DNA of 64,000 nucleotides from Chryseobacterium candidae (GTDB taxonomy: Bacteria > Bacteroidota > Bacteroidia > Flavobacteriales > Weeksellaceae): contig NZ_SDLV01000025.1 in assembly GCF_004916905.1 (NCBI RefSeq), positions 1 through 64,000 of the forward strand, written 5' to 3'. Both the position numbers and the translations under genes were made by a program. Shown here in pieces: positions 7,061 through 15,037 of the stretch (its first letter is position 1; each line of letters starts with the position of its first letter). The notes beneath the pieces were generated by a model, which worked only from the letters and a program-made list of their open reading frames with translations, had not been told where the DNA came from and did no database searches.

Positions 7061-8029
7061 ATGGCACAAACATTAAAATTAGAAATTTTTAAAATAGCAA
7101 TTAAACCCAGAAATTCACGCGAGGATTTTGTTGATTTTAATAATCTTTTTGAAAGTATTGATGAAGATAAAGATCAGGCATACCAAAAATTCTTTTCTGA
7201 CTTTATAGATTTATTTGGTGGAAAATTTAAATCAGATCAAAAAAAGACCAAAGGAATATGTACTACTAATCAAAACAAAGGTACAATAAGAAGTATTAAC
7301 AATGTTATTGATATTGAGATGTGGGGAGGTACAATTGGGAGCTTACAATTAATCTTTAATCAAGACAATGCAGATGAAGAGATTGGAAAGATTGGATTAA
7401 ATGAAATTGCATCGCTTCCGTTCTATATTAAATTATGGACGCCTTTTGATCATAGTTCAGGAATATTAATGGTTCAAAGTTACACAGATCATACAGTGTC
7501 TAATTTAGTTAAAATTATTTTTAGAGAGTTTATCAAGTCTTATGGATTTACGTTAAATTTTTCATCCTTCACACCCGAGGCAATCAAAGAAGAATATCTT
7601 AAGAATAGTCATGTATATGAAATAAAAATGATAACTGATAAGGTGTCTAGAGGGAAAAGAGCTTTAATAAATCCTCTATTTGCGGATGAACAAGATTTAA
7701 AGATTACAGTTACTGTAAGTGGTTTTAAACATGATGTGAATGATTTTTGGAGAAATATTAAAGGGTATGGAGCAAATAAGGTTATTGGTGCTAATCTTGA
7801 TGATTTAGATATGTCAGAGGAGGCTGGATACAATATAAAAGCTTACTATAAAGATGAAAATGGTCATTTAGCTAATGTTGGTATAAAAAATATTTATGAT
7901 ATTTCACCAACTATATTTTTACCTGAAGAAATAATGTCAGGAGATACAAGACATTTTGATTATGAAAAGATTAAAAGGCATACAGATAGAATACTTGAAC
8001 AAATTAAAATAGAAATAGGATATAATTAA
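7061..8029 (+). CDS. Uncharacterised soluble protein, first gene of a two-gene module
   Basis: A 322-residue protein from the ATG of MAQTLKLEIF; the frame is open from 7010, but the extra 17 residues look untranslated. No signal peptide or membrane segment is seen. The N-terminal half alternates short strands, and the central stretch LPFYIKLWTPFDHSSGILMVQSY, split here by description only, resembles a conserved strand-turn-strand found in uncharacterised mobile-element proteins. The C-terminal half is lysine-rich. I recognise no named family. Its TAA overlaps the ATG of a 4-TM protein by one base (TAATG), so translation is coupled. The low GC content and AT-ending codons differ from flanking genes and point to acquisition. 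A sensor role for the membrane partner is an inference. Confidence 0.75.
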   Translation: MAQTLKLEIFKIAIKPRNSREDFVDFNNLFESIDEDKDQAYQKFFSDFIDLFGGKFKSDQKKTKGICTTNQNKGTIRSINNVIDIEMWGGTIGSLQLIFNQDNADEEIGKIGLNEIASLPFYIKLWTPFDHSSGILMVQSYTDHTVSNLVKIIFREFIKSYGFTLNFSSFTPEAIKEEYLKNSHVYEIKMITDKVSRGKRALINPLFADEQDLKITVTVSGFKHDVNDFWRNIKGYGANKVIGANLDDLDMSEEAGYNIKAYYKDENGHLANVGIKNIYDISPTIFLPEEIMSGDTRHFDYEKIKRHTDRILEQIKIEIGYN

Positions 8030-8622
8030 TGTTTAGAAAATTCAACTTAAAAGAATTATTAAATGACGGCTTAAAAGAAATTATTTTAAGCGACAATATG
8101 ATATATTCGGTATTGTTTCACATTATTATTCCTTTAATTATTGCTATTGTATTAATCCTTTTTAATGTATTTTTTGATAATGATATTATTTCAAATTTAA
8201 TAAGTTCGATTAGTATCTTTTCAGGATTGTTATTCTCTGTTATCTTCGTTGTTATTGATAACTATTCGAAGCGAAGAGATAGTCTTGGAACCAATCCAAA
8301 TGAAGAAAAAAAAAATTACCTAAAAAGATACAAGATATTCACAGAAAGTGTCACAACTTTAATTCTGTTTTCTGTGGCGATAGCATGTATTACAGTGATA
8401 ATATTGTTAACATATCTACTCTGTTATAAAGGAGATATGTCCATATGGAAAGATATATTTGATAGTAATAACGAAACAATTAACTTTAGTCAAGTTAGAG
8501 CTTTTGGGTTATGGTTTTTGCAAATAGTGTCATTTATTACTCTATTCAACTACCTGCTGGTTATAATTGTTCTAATTAATGAAGTTTATAAAATGGTATT
8601 TGATGATATTAATCATTTATAG
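8029..8622 (+). CDS. Four-helix membrane protein, second gene of a two-gene module
   Basis: A 197-residue integral membrane protein with four predicted helices at about 26-49, 54-76, 106-131 and 160-186, a short amphipathic N-terminus, and a charged cytoplasmic loop between helices 2 and 3 (KRRDS...EEKKNYLKRYK). It has no signal peptide and no transport motif. The ATG overlaps the stop of the upstream gene, so both products are made in step. Soluble protein plus small multi-helix membrane protein is a layout seen in several phage-defence systems, where the membrane partner disrupts the envelope, but no family match can be claimed. A hairpin follows at 8639. Confidence 0.75.
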   Translation: MFRKFNLKELLNDGLKEIILSDNMIYSVLFHIIIPLIIAIVLILFNVFFDNDIISNLISSISIFSGLLFSVIFVVIDNYSKRRDSLGTNPNEEKKNYLKRYKIFTESVTTLILFSVAIACITVIILLTYLLCYKGDMSIWKDIFDSNNETINFSQVRAFGLWFLQIVSFITLFNYLLVIIVLINEVYKMVFDDINHL

Positions 8623-8638
8623 CTCAAAAATAGATATT

Positions 8639-8656
8639 CCCCACTGTTAGGTGGGG
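8639..8656. terminator. Hairpin between convergent genes
   Basis: CCCCAC and GTGGGG form a perfect stem around TGTTAG, just after the membrane protein gene and 8 nt past the stop of the convergent gene at 8664. There is no strong T run, so termination efficiency is uncertain. Confidence 0.55.
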
Positions 8657-8663
8657 ATAATTG

Positions 8664-8915
8664 TTATAATTTATTCATCATATAATCTCTATGTAGATCA
8701 GTAGCTAATCCATATACTACAAAATCATCTTCACTTGTAAATGGCGTACATGCATCTTCCGCAATATCATGTCTATTATCTTCATAGTAAGCTAAAAATT
8801 TAACTCTATCATTAAAATTTTTTGGTACAATTACAAAATTAAAATGAGATTTTGTGTACTCGCTCGCTTCTCGTACCAAATTATTTTTGTGTTCTAATGC
8901 TTCTTGATAATTCAT
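8664..8915 (-). CDS. Small hypothetical protein (83 aa)
   Basis: A soluble 83-residue protein with mixed composition, rich in Asp, Asn and aromatic residues, and a predicted helix-strand-strand-helix order. No signal peptide, membrane segment or known motif. It is convergent with the two-gene module and has its own AT-rich upstream region. Its base composition is like the rest of the island. Function unknown. Confidence 0.6.
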   Translation of the reverse strand: MNYQEALEHKNNLVREASEYTKSHFNFVIVPKNFNDRVKFLAYYEDNRHDIAEDACTPFTSEDDFVVYGLATDLHRDYMMNKL

Positions 8916-8965
8916 TGTGTATTAATTTTAGGCTACCAATATACAAATAATTAAAAATCAGACCT

Positions 8966-9074
8966 TACGGTTTCCCGTAGACTATGCCAAGAACATATCC
9001 GTATATTTACAATATTTGTAAAAAAACACAGCGTACATGTCAATTTTTTATCCTCCTTTGTTGGGGGATTTTTT
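8966..9074 (+). other. Composite element C: second copy of element A
   Basis: TACGGTTTCCCGTA (8966-8979) is identical to the copy at 5435 and in the same orientation. TATATTTACAA (9002-9012) follows after 22 nt. A hairpin (9051-9056 with 9063-9068, again with one internal U-G pair) and a T run end at 9074, followed by ATGATT as in copy A. If expressed, the RNA would span roughly 9015-9074. No protein-coding gene follows on this strand. Confidence 0.5.
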
Positions 9075-9110
9075 ATGATTGGAGAGATCTTCCTTCAGGA
9101 GTAAAAAATA

Positions 9111-9134
9111 AAACCTCCGAAATTTCGGAGGTTT
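9111..9134 (-). terminator. Terminator of the minus-strand ligase cluster
   Basis: A perfect 24-bp palindrome (AAACCTCCGAAA and its complement), 4 nt downstream of the stop of the last minus-strand gene. It is probably the end of the transcript that includes the ATP-grasp cluster. Confidence 0.8.
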
Positions 9135-9138
9135 GTTT

Positions 9139-9597
9139 CTATAAGCTTTCCCAGGTTTTCTTTATACTCTGCATTTTTTTAAGATAAAAATACAAAGGAA
9201 TCAATTCTAATCTGAGCGTAAAGTTGATTGCTGAATTGATGAACGGGATAATAGCCATCATCACAAGACAAATAGCAATTCCTATTATTGCATCAATGAT
9301 TGCTGCTTGTGGTGCCCAATCTTGTTCAAACCAAAGTCCGTAGGCAACAATACCCTTGAATAAAAACAAGACACAGATCAAAAGTCCGGTCATTGAATAG
9401 GGATGATTGGCTTCCATCCCATATAAAGATAAAGAGACATGAGTCATCAGAGAGCCTGCCATCAAAAAAATAGCAGCAAGTGCGCCTGCGATTAAAAAGA
9501 TCCACAAGAAAACTTTAATCCAGGTGGGTAATAAATTTCTTCTTCGTGTTAAAGTATGGTTTTCAAATTCTGCAAAAGCGTTTGGCTTTTCTTCCAT
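9139..9597 (-). CDS. Four-TM hypothetical membrane protein
   Basis: A 152-residue integral membrane protein with four hydrophobic helices, at about 25-50, 67-88, 96-116 and 120-135, and short charged ends. No channel, enzyme or transporter motif is visible. It starts 23 nt after the stop of the upstream ATP-grasp gene and ends at a strong terminator, so it is probably the last gene of the ligase cluster transcript. Whether it serves that pathway, for example in export, is unknown. Confidence 0.7.
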   Translation of the reverse strand: MEEKPNAFAEFENHTLTRRRNLLPTWIKVFLWIFLIAGALAAIFLMAGSLMTHVSLSLYGMEANHPYSMTGLLICVLFLFKGIVAYGLWFEQDWAPQAAIIDAIIGIAICLVMMAIIPFINSAINFTLRLELIPLYFYLKKMQSIKKTWESL

Positions 9598-9620
9598 GTA
9601 GTATTAGTTTTATCAGTTTT

Positions 9621-10835
9621 TTATCCGAAAAAAGCATTGGAACTCCCGATCCAGATGGCATCTTTTTTATTGAAATCTACATTGACCATGGCGGCCTTTG
9701 TCATTCTTCCCAAATTTTCCAATAGGATAGGGCGTTCATCATTTTCCCGCCAAATATACAACAAACGGATCTCTGCTTTGGAAAAATCTCCGTTGATATC
9801 TTCAAAAATGGGTTCGTAGTAGACTTTTCTCTGCAAAATATAATTTTCTTTATCCTGAATAGCCTCTGTAACTTCCTTTGTAGGGTTTAAATTAACGCCA
9901 CTTCCCGCAAATGAAAATAAAGGTTTCAATACAAAATCATCCAGATTTTCATTTTCCGGAAATTCATGCAGGAAATAACTCTTTGGAACAAACGGATGCT
10001 TTAATAAGGGCAAAAGGAACTTTGAGATTTTAAAGAACCAGTTCGGGTGGGTAATCCATTTGACATCCACTTCCTCACGGAAATCAAATTCTGTAGTAAG
10101 ATCAGGAATATTATCCAGCTCGTCAAATATAACACGGTTGTAGATTCTTTTGATTTCGGTTAACTTACCATTATTTTCATAATACAGCTTTCGTCCTTCC
10201 TTCTTTACTTTCGTCAGACATACTGTTTTAATTCCTATTAATTTTTCTGTGAGAGCAAAATCAATCGCTGTTTTTTGTTTTTCCGGAAAAATTTCAAGGA
10301 GGACTACATTTTCAGGATTTTCATCTCCTACAATCAGTTCTTTTAAATAGTTTTTAAAAGTTTCATGGGGCATAGGATTTCTGATCTCTGAAAGAAAAGG
10401 GTAAACTTCACAATACGTTTCTTCATATACTTTCTGGAAAGCATACAAAGAAGGAAATGCCTGAAGCTCAATCAGCTGAGGTTCTATTGTTCCGTTTTCA
10501 CTTTTGCAGACTCCAAAATCTATGGTGAAAAAATGAGGCTGATCCGTATCATTGGGAACTCTGCAGTTATTAGGAATTGCCTTTTGAAGAAGCTCTGCCG
10601 GCATTGTTTTAATCTGGCTGATAATGCTTTCACTGGCGTCTATAAGCTTATTCTCAAATTCTTTTGTCAGAAAAAGCGGACTTTCTGAAACTCTGAAACC
10701 AGGTGCTGTTCCACCTTTTTTTGCCAATATATTTTTGAGTTGACTGTATTTTTCATCTGAAAACTCGTGATTGTACTGTTTTCTGTATTTTGGAATCATA
10801 TTTTTTTTCTTTGTGATGTTAAAAAAATCGGACAT
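9621..10835 (-). CDS. ATP-grasp-like ligase (glutathionylspermidine synthase-like fold)
   Basis: A 404-residue protein of the divergent ATP-grasp type. The N-terminal part has a TIDFGV...IELQAFPSLYAFQ region like preATP-grasp proteins. The C-terminal part has FVLKPLFSFAGSGV (ATP-binding Lys and Gly loop), then YILQRKVYYEPIFE and EIRLLYIW, the order expected for nucleotide and metal binding. It should ligate a carboxylate to an amine with ATP; substrate unknown. A second Met at codon 13 (MIPKYRKQY, coordinate 10799) is a good alternative start. It is separated from the amidotransferase by a 152-nt gap that holds an inverted-repeat element, and is followed after 23 nt by the 4-TM gene. Confidence 0.8.
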   Translation of the reverse strand: MSDFFNITKKKNMIPKYRKQYNHEFSDEKYSQLKNILAKKGGTAPGFRVSESPLFLTKEFENKLIDASESIISQIKTMPAELLQKAIPNNCRVPNDTDQPHFFTIDFGVCKSENGTIEPQLIELQAFPSLYAFQKVYEETYCEVYPFLSEIRNPMPHETFKNYLKELIVGDENPENVVLLEIFPEKQKTAIDFALTEKLIGIKTVCLTKVKKEGRKLYYENNGKLTEIKRIYNRVIFDELDNIPDLTTEFDFREEVDVKWITHPNWFFKISKFLLPLLKHPFVPKSYFLHEFPENENLDDFVLKPLFSFAGSGVNLNPTKEVTEAIQDKENYILQRKVYYEPIFEDINGDFSKAEIRLLYIWRENDERPILLENLGRMTKAAMVNVDFNKKDAIWIGSSNAFFG

Positions 10836-10856
10836 TTATGCCCGATTGTTATATAG

Positions 10857-10984
10857 TAAGAAGCTGGAAGCTGGGAGAGGGAAGTTTTCAATTCTGAAAT
10901 TTAAATTATTAGTTTATAAATAAAAGAATAATCAATAATCTTAACCGATAGTAACTTCCAGCATCCTTCTTCCGGCTTCCATCC
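10857..10984. repeat. Dispersed inverted-repeat element, copy 1
   Basis: The left end AAGAAGCTGGAAGCTGG and right end AGTAACTTCCAGCATCC with a following CTTCC-rich tail are roughly inverted to each other. The same ends occur at 24398-24560 around an unrelated middle. It is non-coding and lies inside the ligase cluster between the amidotransferase and the last ATP-grasp gene, looking like a small MITE- or REP-like element. Confidence 0.7.
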
Positions 10985-10987
10985 TTT

Positions 10988-11821
10988 TTAAACCAAAGTC
11001 TCAGCTTCTTTCAAAATGTTTTTTTTTGCAAACTGAAGAAATCTCGGAAGAATCTGATGTCTGGTGAGAATGATTTTGTCTTCATCGTCTATTCTGTCTA
11101 TCGTTTCAAGATATTTTTCCATCCCGAAATTTTCAATCATTGCTTCTCTGTTTTTTTCATCTTTCAGATTTTCGATCAAAGACTCTGGATTGGCTTCTGG
11201 ATGAAACTGTGTTCCGAATATCTCCTCCGAAAAACGAACGGCCATTACGGCTCTTTCCAGGTTGATATGAGGTCGGAATTTTTCAATTGCCATGATGGTC
11301 ATTCCCAATTCTTCAAAACGCTCATGATCCGGTTCAATAAACTGATAAGCTCTGGAATCTACCGCATAAAAAGGATCCTTAAGATTTCTAAATAAAAACT
11401 CATTTTCGCCTTCCTCTGTTTTATGAACAGGCATTACCCCGAAAGAATAAGATTTTCTTTTGCAGATATTTCCCAGATTCCAGTGAATGCTTGCCAGCTG
11501 GAATGAGTGGCAGATCAGAAAAAGGTACTTTTTATCTTGATGGTATTTATTATGCTCAAAAACAGAATTTAAAAAATCAGCAAATCTGTCTTCCCAGGCA
11601 AGACCTTCACGATGTGGATTTCCCGGTCCGCCGGAAGAAATGAAAATATCAAAATCTCCGATCTCCGGCATTTCATCTTTGAATCTTACATCAAATGTCT
11701 TGATTACAACATTTTCTTCAGAGTTCTGCTGAAATGATTCAGAAATTTCTTTAATGTTTCTAAATCCTTGATTGACTTGATTGTTGTTCATATCCAGCAG
11801 AGCAATTCGAATATCTTTCAT
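10988..11821 (-). CDS. Class I glutamine amidotransferase-like protein
   Basis: A 277-residue GATase1-fold protein. The triad is visible: Cys104 in LICHSFQLA, His207 and Glu209 in GTQFHPEA, plus the SGGPGNP oxyanion-type loop near residue 63. Such domains release ammonia from glutamine or hydrolyse gamma-glutamyl bonds. The C-terminal part has about 60 extra helical residues after the His-x-Glu. It starts 33 nt after the GCS2-type ligase, so the two may act on related gamma-glutamyl chemistry: the ligase forming an amide, this protein supplying ammonia or removing a gamma-glutamyl group. That link is inferred. Confidence 0.85.
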   Translation of the reverse strand: MKDIRIALLDMNNNQVNQGFRNIKEISESFQQNSEENVVIKTFDVRFKDEMPEIGDFDIFISSGGPGNPHREGLAWEDRFADFLNSVFEHNKYHQDKKYLFLICHSFQLASIHWNLGNICKRKSYSFGVMPVHKTEEGENEFLFRNLKDPFYAVDSRAYQFIEPDHERFEELGMTIMAIEKFRPHINLERAVMAVRFSEEIFGTQFHPEANPESLIENLKDEKNREAMIENFGMEKYLETIDRIDDEDKIILTRHQILPRFLQFAKKNILKEAETLV

Positions 11822-11854
11822 TACATCATATTTTTTGTAAAGTTACCAAAAATA

Positions 11855-12976
11855 TTATGAAGCAGAATCACCATGTGTGATACCATACTCCGTTTCAGAG
11901 ATCATATAATCAACGACTTTCCTCAGATCGCCTGTTTCCTTAAAGATTTGAAGCTGTCGGTCTGCACCGGTTCCGTTTTCAAGAATTTTCCAGGCATATT
12001 CCACTTCATGGCGGCATCCCAGATCATCTACCACATCATCAATAAATTCTAAAAGCTCCTTCAATAAATGCGGATAAGGAACAGATTCTTCTTTTCCAAA
12101 ATCGATGAGATGGGCTTCAATACCGCTTTTGGAGGCACGCCATTTATTTTCGTTCAGCAACAGTCTTCTGTAGCTTCTGAAGCTTAGATTTTGTTGGTGA
12201 AGTTTATAAATTTTGGCAACTAGGCATTGCATAATGGCTGCAAGACACACCGTTTCATCAATTCTTAACGGCATATCACAGATTCTGAATTCAATTGTAG
12301 GATAGAACGGATGTACCCGTAAATCCCACCAGATTTTCTTGGCATTGTCGATAGTTCCTGTTTTTACCAGAAGATCTACATAGCTGTCAAACTCTGCCAG
12401 AGAGTTGAAATAACTTGGAATACCGGTCCTTGGGAATTTTACAAAGATTTCCTGTCTGTACGATTTAAAACCTGTATATCTTCCGATCCAGAAGGGAGAA
12501 TTGGTAGAAAGGGCATACACATGAGGAAGAAAGTAACGCATGACATTCTGGATTCTCACGCCTTCTTCACGATTGGGAATTCCAATATGAACATGCAGTC
12601 CGAAAATAAGATTTTCCCTGGCCACATCTCCCATATCATCTACAATTTTGATGTATCTTTCTCCCTGGGTGATATTGTTTTCAGACCAATGAGAGAATGG
12701 GTGAGTGCCTCCTCCGGAAACACGTAATCCCTGTTCATGAGCGGTATTGATAAGGTGACGCCTTAAATTCGTCAACTCTGCTCTGGCTTCCTGGATATTC
12801 TGACAAATTCCCGTTTCCATTTCAATCATGGATTCGTGCATTTCGTGCTTTAAGTTCTCACTCAAAACCGCTTTGCCGCCTTCAATGATTTTTGAAACGT
12901 GAGAAACCAGATCTCTGCTTTCTACATCAATGATCTGATATTCTTCTTCAATTCCAATAGTAAACTGATGATGCAT
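11855..12976 (-). CDS. GCS2/YbdK-type carboxylate-amine ligase
   Basis: A 373-residue member of the glutamate-cysteine ligase family 2. It opens with FTIGIEEEYQIID, the family signature that includes metal-binding Glu residues, and has SGGGTHPFSHW, FGLHVHIG and the Arg-containing EFRICDMP motifs of the nucleotide and substrate sites. The family joins the gamma- or alpha-carboxylate of an amino acid to an amine, with weak or unknown natural substrates in many members. It sits between an ATP-grasp ligase (31 nt upstream) and an amidotransferase (33 nt downstream), so it is probably one step of a multi-ligase pathway. It need not make glutathione; the substrate is open. Confidence 0.92.
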   Translation of the reverse strand: MHHQFTIGIEEEYQIIDVESRDLVSHVSKIIEGGKAVLSENLKHEMHESMIEMETGICQNIQEARAELTNLRRHLINTAHEQGLRVSGGGTHPFSHWSENNITQGERYIKIVDDMGDVARENLIFGLHVHIGIPNREEGVRIQNVMRYFLPHVYALSTNSPFWIGRYTGFKSYRQEIFVKFPRTGIPSYFNSLAEFDSYVDLLVKTGTIDNAKKIWWDLRVHPFYPTIEFRICDMPLRIDETVCLAAIMQCLVAKIYKLHQQNLSFRSYRRLLLNENKWRASKSGIEAHLIDFGKEESVPYPHLLKELLEFIDDVVDDLGCRHEVEYAWKILENGTGADRQLQIFKETGDLRKVVDYMISETEYGITHGDSAS

Positions 12977-13007
12977 TTATTTTGTGTTTTTTAATTCTTT
13001 TTCGATG

Positions 13008-13961
13008 TTATTTAATGGAATCTTTCACAAAGGTTCCCCAGGCAATATTGGGTTTCCCCGGAACATATTCTTTAGCTTTTTCTATAGCCAGTTTTGCAGC
13101 ATGTTCTATAATCCATGCAAAATTTTCTTCTCCTACAGAATTTCGGTCTGCATCCGGAGCGGGGTTACAGAAATCAATGGCATAAGGGATACCGTCTCTT
13201 ACAGCAAATTCCACGGTGTTGAAATCGTATCCTAAAGCTTCATTCATTGTAATTGTATAATCATGAATGGTTTTCAATAATTTTTCAAGTTCTGCACCTT
13301 GTGTCTGATGTGTGGTGGCATATCTTAAATGGGGCGCATTTCTAGGTTCATAAGGCATGATGTGAACATATTTTCTGCCCAGGCAGTACACTCTGTAATA
13401 ATCATCAAAGATAATTTCTTCCTGTACCATCATGACCAGCTGTTCTGTTTCTCCTAATTTATTCCAAAGATCATCCGGATTTTCAACTCTGTAAACACTT
13501 TTCCAGCCTCCGCCATCATGAGGCTTCATATATGCCGGAAACCCTACATAATTGAAGATATATTCCCAGTCATGGGGGAATTTCAGGTTTCTGAATGAAG
13601 TTTCGGAGGTGTTGTCCGGTCTTTCATGAGATGGAAGCAGAACGGTCTTAGGAAGCGGAATTCCCAGTTTGGACATCAGGGCATTGTTGAAAAACTTCTC
13701 ATCAGCACTCCACCAAAACGGATTGTTGATTACATAAGTGCCGTTAAGGGCTGCATTTTTTAAATAAGCTCTGTAAAAGGGAACGTCCTGTGAAATTCTG
13801 TCGATGATCACTGCATAACCATAGTCTGCTCCCTGTTCTAATTTATCTATAGTAACGGGTTCAGCAATGATATTTCCACCTCCCAGCTCATTTACTTTGT
13901 CTATAAATGCCCAGGGAAAAGTGTCTTCCATACCGAAAAGAATTCCTACTTTTTTTGTCAT
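13008..13961 (-). CDS. ATP-grasp ligase
   Basis: A 317-residue ATP-grasp enzyme of the RimK/glutathione synthetase-like type. The preATP-grasp domain covers about 1-100. AYMKPHDGGGWKSV (about 163) supplies the ATP-binding Lys and Gly-rich loop, VQEEII the hinge, and FNTVEFAV...AIDFCNPAPDAD (about 248-275) the metal ligands and substrate side. It should form an acyl phosphate and then an amide. It is 31 nt upstream of the GCS2 ligase and 53 nt downstream of the hydrolase, within one transcript direction. Its substrate cannot be read from the sequence. Confidence 0.9.
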   Translation of the reverse strand: MTKKVGILFGMEDTFPWAFIDKVNELGGGNIIAEPVTIDKLEQGADYGYAVIIDRISQDVPFYRAYLKNAALNGTYVINNPFWWSADEKFFNNALMSKLGIPLPKTVLLPSHERPDNTSETSFRNLKFPHDWEYIFNYVGFPAYMKPHDGGGWKSVYRVENPDDLWNKLGETEQLVMMVQEEIIFDDYYRVYCLGRKYVHIMPYEPRNAPHLRYATTHQTQGAELEKLLKTIHDYTITMNEALGYDFNTVEFAVRDGIPYAIDFCNPAPDADRNSVGEENFAWIIEHAAKLAIEKAKEYVPGKPNIAWGTFVKDSIK

Positions 13962-14014
13962 AATTTTTGTTTTTAAGGTGGGTGTATATTTTTTCTATTT
14001 GTCTTTTATTGTTT

Positions 14015-14728
14015 TTAAGAGAAAAATGCTCCTATAAAAGTAGGGAAGACCATTCTCCATAAAGGCCAGTCGTGGCCAATCCATTTTCTTTCATCATACC
14101 AGAAGTCTATGCCTTTTATTCTTAGGATTTCAGCCATTTCAACATTTTTATCCTTGCAGATATCCTGGTCAGACGTACTCAGCACGATATGCATGTGTTT
14201 ATATTTCCAGGCTTCATCATTTCTTACAAATTCCCTTGGACAGTTGAAGTATACCAGTTCATCAGAATAGCCATCCATAAAATTCCTTATGCTGAATGCT
14301 CCTGAAAGACAAAACAGATGAGAAACCACATCCGGAAATCTGAAAGCGAAATTAGCTGCATGGTATCCTCCGAAACTTGCTCCTGCAACGGCCACGCGAT
14401 GTGTTTTGTGAAGCTTCTGGATATAAGGCACGAATTCCTGAATCAGAAATTGTACATACCGTTCATAGTTTCTTATTCTTTGCTGGGGAGATATTTTGTC
14501 GTCATAAAAGCTCCAGCTGTCGATAGTTTGTACATTGTAAAGTTTTACTTTTCCCTGTTCTATAAACCAGTTGATACTTCCATTGAGATGAAAATCATGG
14601 TTTTGGGTGTATTGGCCCTGCGAAGTTGGAAACATAATGACAGGGTGACCATAATGCCCGGTCACTTCTACCTTTAGACTTGTTCCCAATATATTTGAAT
14701 AATAGTCTGTATGTTCTATATGAGGCAT
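14015..14728 (-). CDS. Alpha/beta hydrolase, putative esterase
   Basis: A 237-residue alpha/beta hydrolase of the esterase D/IroE-like type. Ser118 in GASFGG is the nucleophile; Asp188 (STSDQD) and His219 (GHDW) fit the other triad positions. No signal peptide is present, so it acts in the cytoplasm. It lies between two ATP-grasp genes in the ligase cluster and could trim or transfer an ester or thioester in that pathway, or hydrolyse a product. The enzyme class is clear from motifs; the role is inferred from position only. Confidence 0.88.
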   Translation of the reverse strand: MPHIEHTDYYSNILGTSLKVEVTGHYGHPVIMFPTSQGQYTQNHDFHLNGSINWFIEQGKVKLYNVQTIDSWSFYDDKISPQQRIRNYERYVQFLIQEFVPYIQKLHKTHRVAVAGASFGGYHAANFAFRFPDVVSHLFCLSGAFSIRNFMDGYSDELVYFNCPREFVRNDEAWKYKHMHIVLSTSDQDICKDKNVEMAEILRIKGIDFWYDERKWIGHDWPLWRMVFPTFIGAFFS

Positions 14729-14756
14729 TTTTTTGTGTTTAATTTTAATACTGTAT

Positions 14757-15035
14757 TTATATTAATTCAATAAATTCAATTCCTCCCAACTGATCTTTTT
14801 CTAAAATATCCAGTACAATCGTTTCTAATTTCGGATGTTCAAGGATTATATTTTCTTTAAAGATCTATTTTGATCCAGGTTTGTTGGCATGAATGGAGTC
14901 AACGAACTGATAATATGCTTTGCTTTGCCATTTTCCGGGATTTATGTTTTCTAAATTACGTTTTACCAAGGAATCTTCTGGCAGACTGTATATTATGAAT
15001 TCAATAACATTTTGAATATCAATGTTACGCTTCAC
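14757..15035 (-). pseudogene. Small gene interrupted by an in-frame amber codon
   Basis: Starting at GTG (15033-15035), 2 nt after the stop of the upstream ATP-grasp gene, the frame reads 56 residues (VKRNIDIQNVIEFIIYSLPE onward, ending NKPGSK), then TAG at 14865-14867. The same frame continues sensibly for about 35 residues (IFKENIILEHPKLETIVLDI onward) to TAA at 14757-14759. Codon usage and composition are alike on both sides, so this is most simply one gene of about 92 residues with a nonsense mutation, perhaps TGG to TAG. Alternatives are readthrough, a sequence error, or a genuine 56-residue protein. No family recognised. Confidence 0.6.
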
Positions 15036-15037
15036 TT

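Noticed and set aside
7061..8622. Naming the two-gene module as Kiwa
   Set aside because: Size and 4-TM partner are similar, but gene order is reversed and no diagnostic motif could be matched by eye.
5435..9074. Intact prophage or integrative element
   Set aside because: No integrase, transposase, structural or replication gene is present; only one phage-type amidase.
14757..15035. Frameshift in the small gene of the ligase cluster
   Set aside because: Recounting codons shows the downstream part is in the same frame; the defect is an in-frame TAG, not a frameshift.
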